A stretch of DNA of 7,416 nucleotides from JAQBGV01 sp032128395 (GTDB lineage: Bacteria > Planctomycetota > UBA8108 > UBA1146), in the NCBI GenBank assembly GCA_032128395.1, contig JAQBGV010000129.1, forward strand, positions 1-7,416, in the 5' to 3' direction. The notes under the pieces were generated by a model. It was not told the DNA's origin. It saw nothing but the letters and a program-made list of their open reading frames with translations, and did not search any database. Positions 6,545 through 7,416 of this stretch are shown here, piece by piece (within the stretch, counting starts at the first letter, position 1; every line of letters begins with the position of its first letter). The translations under genes were made by a program, and so were the position numbers.

Positions 6545-7297
6545 ATGCGACCGACCGCTCCGGCGCGGAGTTGGCGCGTGTATGTGCCATTCGATCGGTT
6601 GACCGCTTCGCTTCTTGCGCTCTCCCTAGTGCTTCTCTCGCTGGCTCCCCTCCCCGCCGACGAACCGATCCCATTTGCCATCCTCACCTGCTCGGAGCCG
6701 AACGACGGCGAGCTGCTCGGATCGGTCCTGCTGCTCGAGTACGACGTGGATCATCCGGCTGCTCATCGCATGGCCGCCTATTTGGGGAACCAGCGCATCG
6801 CGATCGAACCGGTGACCGCCGGTGAGTGCACGCTCTTCATCGACACCTCGCAGCTCCCGAACGGCGAGGTTGCCCTCGAAGTGCGCCTGCTCACCTTGTC
6901 GGGTGCAGTGATCACGAGCGAGATCGAGCTGCTGAACATCAACCACCCCGAGACCGTGCTCACGAACGCGCTGTTCCACTCGACCGATCTCATGGACATC
7001 TCTCTCGCCATCTTCGACGAAACTTCGGCGGGCGAGACCGTTCCCTACGCGCTCCTCGTCTCCCGGGAAGATGGAGATGGCCTCTTCCCCGTCTACGATG
7101 ATCTCCACCTGCCGTTCACCCCCGCAGAGACCTCGGTCATCACGGGGACGATCGCGCTCGATCTCGATGGCACCGGGGTCCTAGACCTCGATATCGATGA
7201 ATCCGATGTCACCCTGAACTCGCCGGTCCGCATCCAGCTCCTGCTCTTCCGAGAGGGCGCGTGGTCCGCTTCTGGGGCGATCTCCATCGGGCCTTAG
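6545..7297 (+). CDS. Secreted acidic Ig-like protein of unknown function
   Basis: From ATG 6545 the product is 250 residues. It begins with a Sec-type signal peptide: an Arg-containing n-region (to about residue 18), a hydrophobic core (about 19-36) and a likely cleavage after LPA at residue 38. Residues about 47-135 look like a bacterial Ig-like beta-sandwich, with a PNDG turn followed by hydrophobic strands and an LPNG turn before a further strand. C49 and C95 could form a disulfide. Residues about 136-250 hold a second beta-rich region with an Asp-rich loop (D206, D208, G209, G211, D214, D216, D218) resembling an EF-hand or dockerin calcium loop. I count no lysine and about 35 Asp/Glu against six Arg in the mature part, so it is strongly acidic. 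It follows the large regulator by 264 bp in the same direction, with its own promoter-like signal. I do not recognise a named family; an extracellular, possibly calcium-binding, structural or adhesive role is inference. Alternative starts are TTG 6512 and ATG 6494. Confidence 0.8.
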   Translation: MRPTAPARSWRVYVPFDRLTASLLALSLVLLSLAPLPADEPIPFAILTCSEPNDGELLGSVLLLEYDVDHPAAHRMAAYLGNQRIAIEPVTAGECTLFIDTSQLPNGEVALEVRLLTLSGAVITSEIELLNINHPETVLTNALFHSTDLMDISLAIFDETSAGETVPYALLVSREDGDGLFPVYDDLHLPFTPAETSVITGTIALDLDGTGVLDLDIDESDVTLNSPVRIQLLLFREGAWSASGAISIGP

Positions 7298-7326
7298 CGG
7301 TCTGACTTTCGGTCAGACCGCTAAGG
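7292..7326 (+). terminator. Strong hairpin at the 3' end of the secreted-protein gene
   Basis: A perfect 15-bp stem (7292-7306 with 7312-7326) encloses a 5-nt loop TTTCG. The left arm contains the TAG stop codon (7295-7297), so the structure begins inside the last codons. The stability suggests a transcription terminator or a 3'-end protecting structure. No T run follows, so it is not a textbook intrinsic terminator; such T-poor hairpins are common in GC-rich bacteria. Confidence 0.7.
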
Positions 7327-7349
7327 GTGTCTTCGGACCCCCACCCCGT

Positions 7350-7371
7350 CCCTCCCTACGTAGGGGGAGGG
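7350..7371. repeat. Bulged inverted repeat around a CCCTACGTAGGG palindrome
   Basis: The core 7353-7364 is a perfect 12-bp palindrome. The arms extend to a 10-base left arm (7350-7359) and a 12-base right arm (7360-7371) that differ by two extra Gs. It lies 23 bp beyond the terminator-like hairpin. It could be a second termination element, a binding site or a member of a dispersed palindromic repeat family. The remaining bases to 7416 show nothing further. Confidence 0.5.
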
Positions 7372-7416
7372 AACCGCCCTTTGCCTCGGTCACGACCGCC
7401 GCTCCCCCTGCTTCGC

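Noticed and set aside
6674..6691. Lipobox around the first Cys of the secreted protein
   Set aside because: The sequence AILTC has Leu at -2 and Thr at -1 and lies about 13 residues beyond the end of the hydrophobic core, so lipoprotein processing is unlikely. Cleavage after LPA by signal peptidase I fits better.

Overview
The window is GC-rich, and its coding DNA has a strong preference for G or C at third codon positions and for Arg over Lys. Both features fit a bacterium with a large, high-GC genome and complex signalling, such as Myxococcota, Planctomycetota or a related uncultured phylum. The phylum is inferred from protein architecture and base composition only; no marker gene is present.

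Layout: (1) Positions 1-358 hold no gene. They carry an 83-bp-period tandem repeat full of short hairpins (1-145, with a degenerate edge to about 166), then further hairpins, a good sigma70-type promoter (262-289) and a 15-bp inverted repeat (306-320) just before the first gene. (2) Positions 359-6280 are one very large gene for a 1973-residue cytoplasmic regulator. In order it has a Ser/Thr protein-kinase-like domain, an AAA_16/STAND-type ATPase domain, a long TPR superhelix, a GAF domain, a coiled coil, a sigma54-interacting AAA+ domain and a Fis-type helix-turn-helix. (3) Positions 6281-6544 are intergenic, with a plausible promoter (6357-6384) and a leader rich in hairpins. (4) Positions 6545-7297 encode a small, very acidic, lysine-free secreted protein with an Ig-like region and an EF-hand/dockerin-like Asp-rich loop. 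(5) A 15-bp perfect hairpin overlaps its stop codon and probably ends the transcript. A second inverted repeat follows, and the last bases hold no gene that I can see.

The large protein reads as a signal-integrating transcription activator. The kinase/ATPase/TPR/GAF front half resembles the known Ser/Thr-kinase plus histidine-kinase hybrids (Pkinase-AAA-TPR-GAF-HisKA), but the output is a bacterial enhancer-binding protein. Its sigma54 module keeps every motif needed for activity. The kinase-like and first ATPase domains have each lost several catalytic residues, so they may act as ligand- or partner-sensing scaffolds. The downstream secreted protein has its own promoter-like signal. A functional link between the two genes is suggested only by adjacency and shared orientation.
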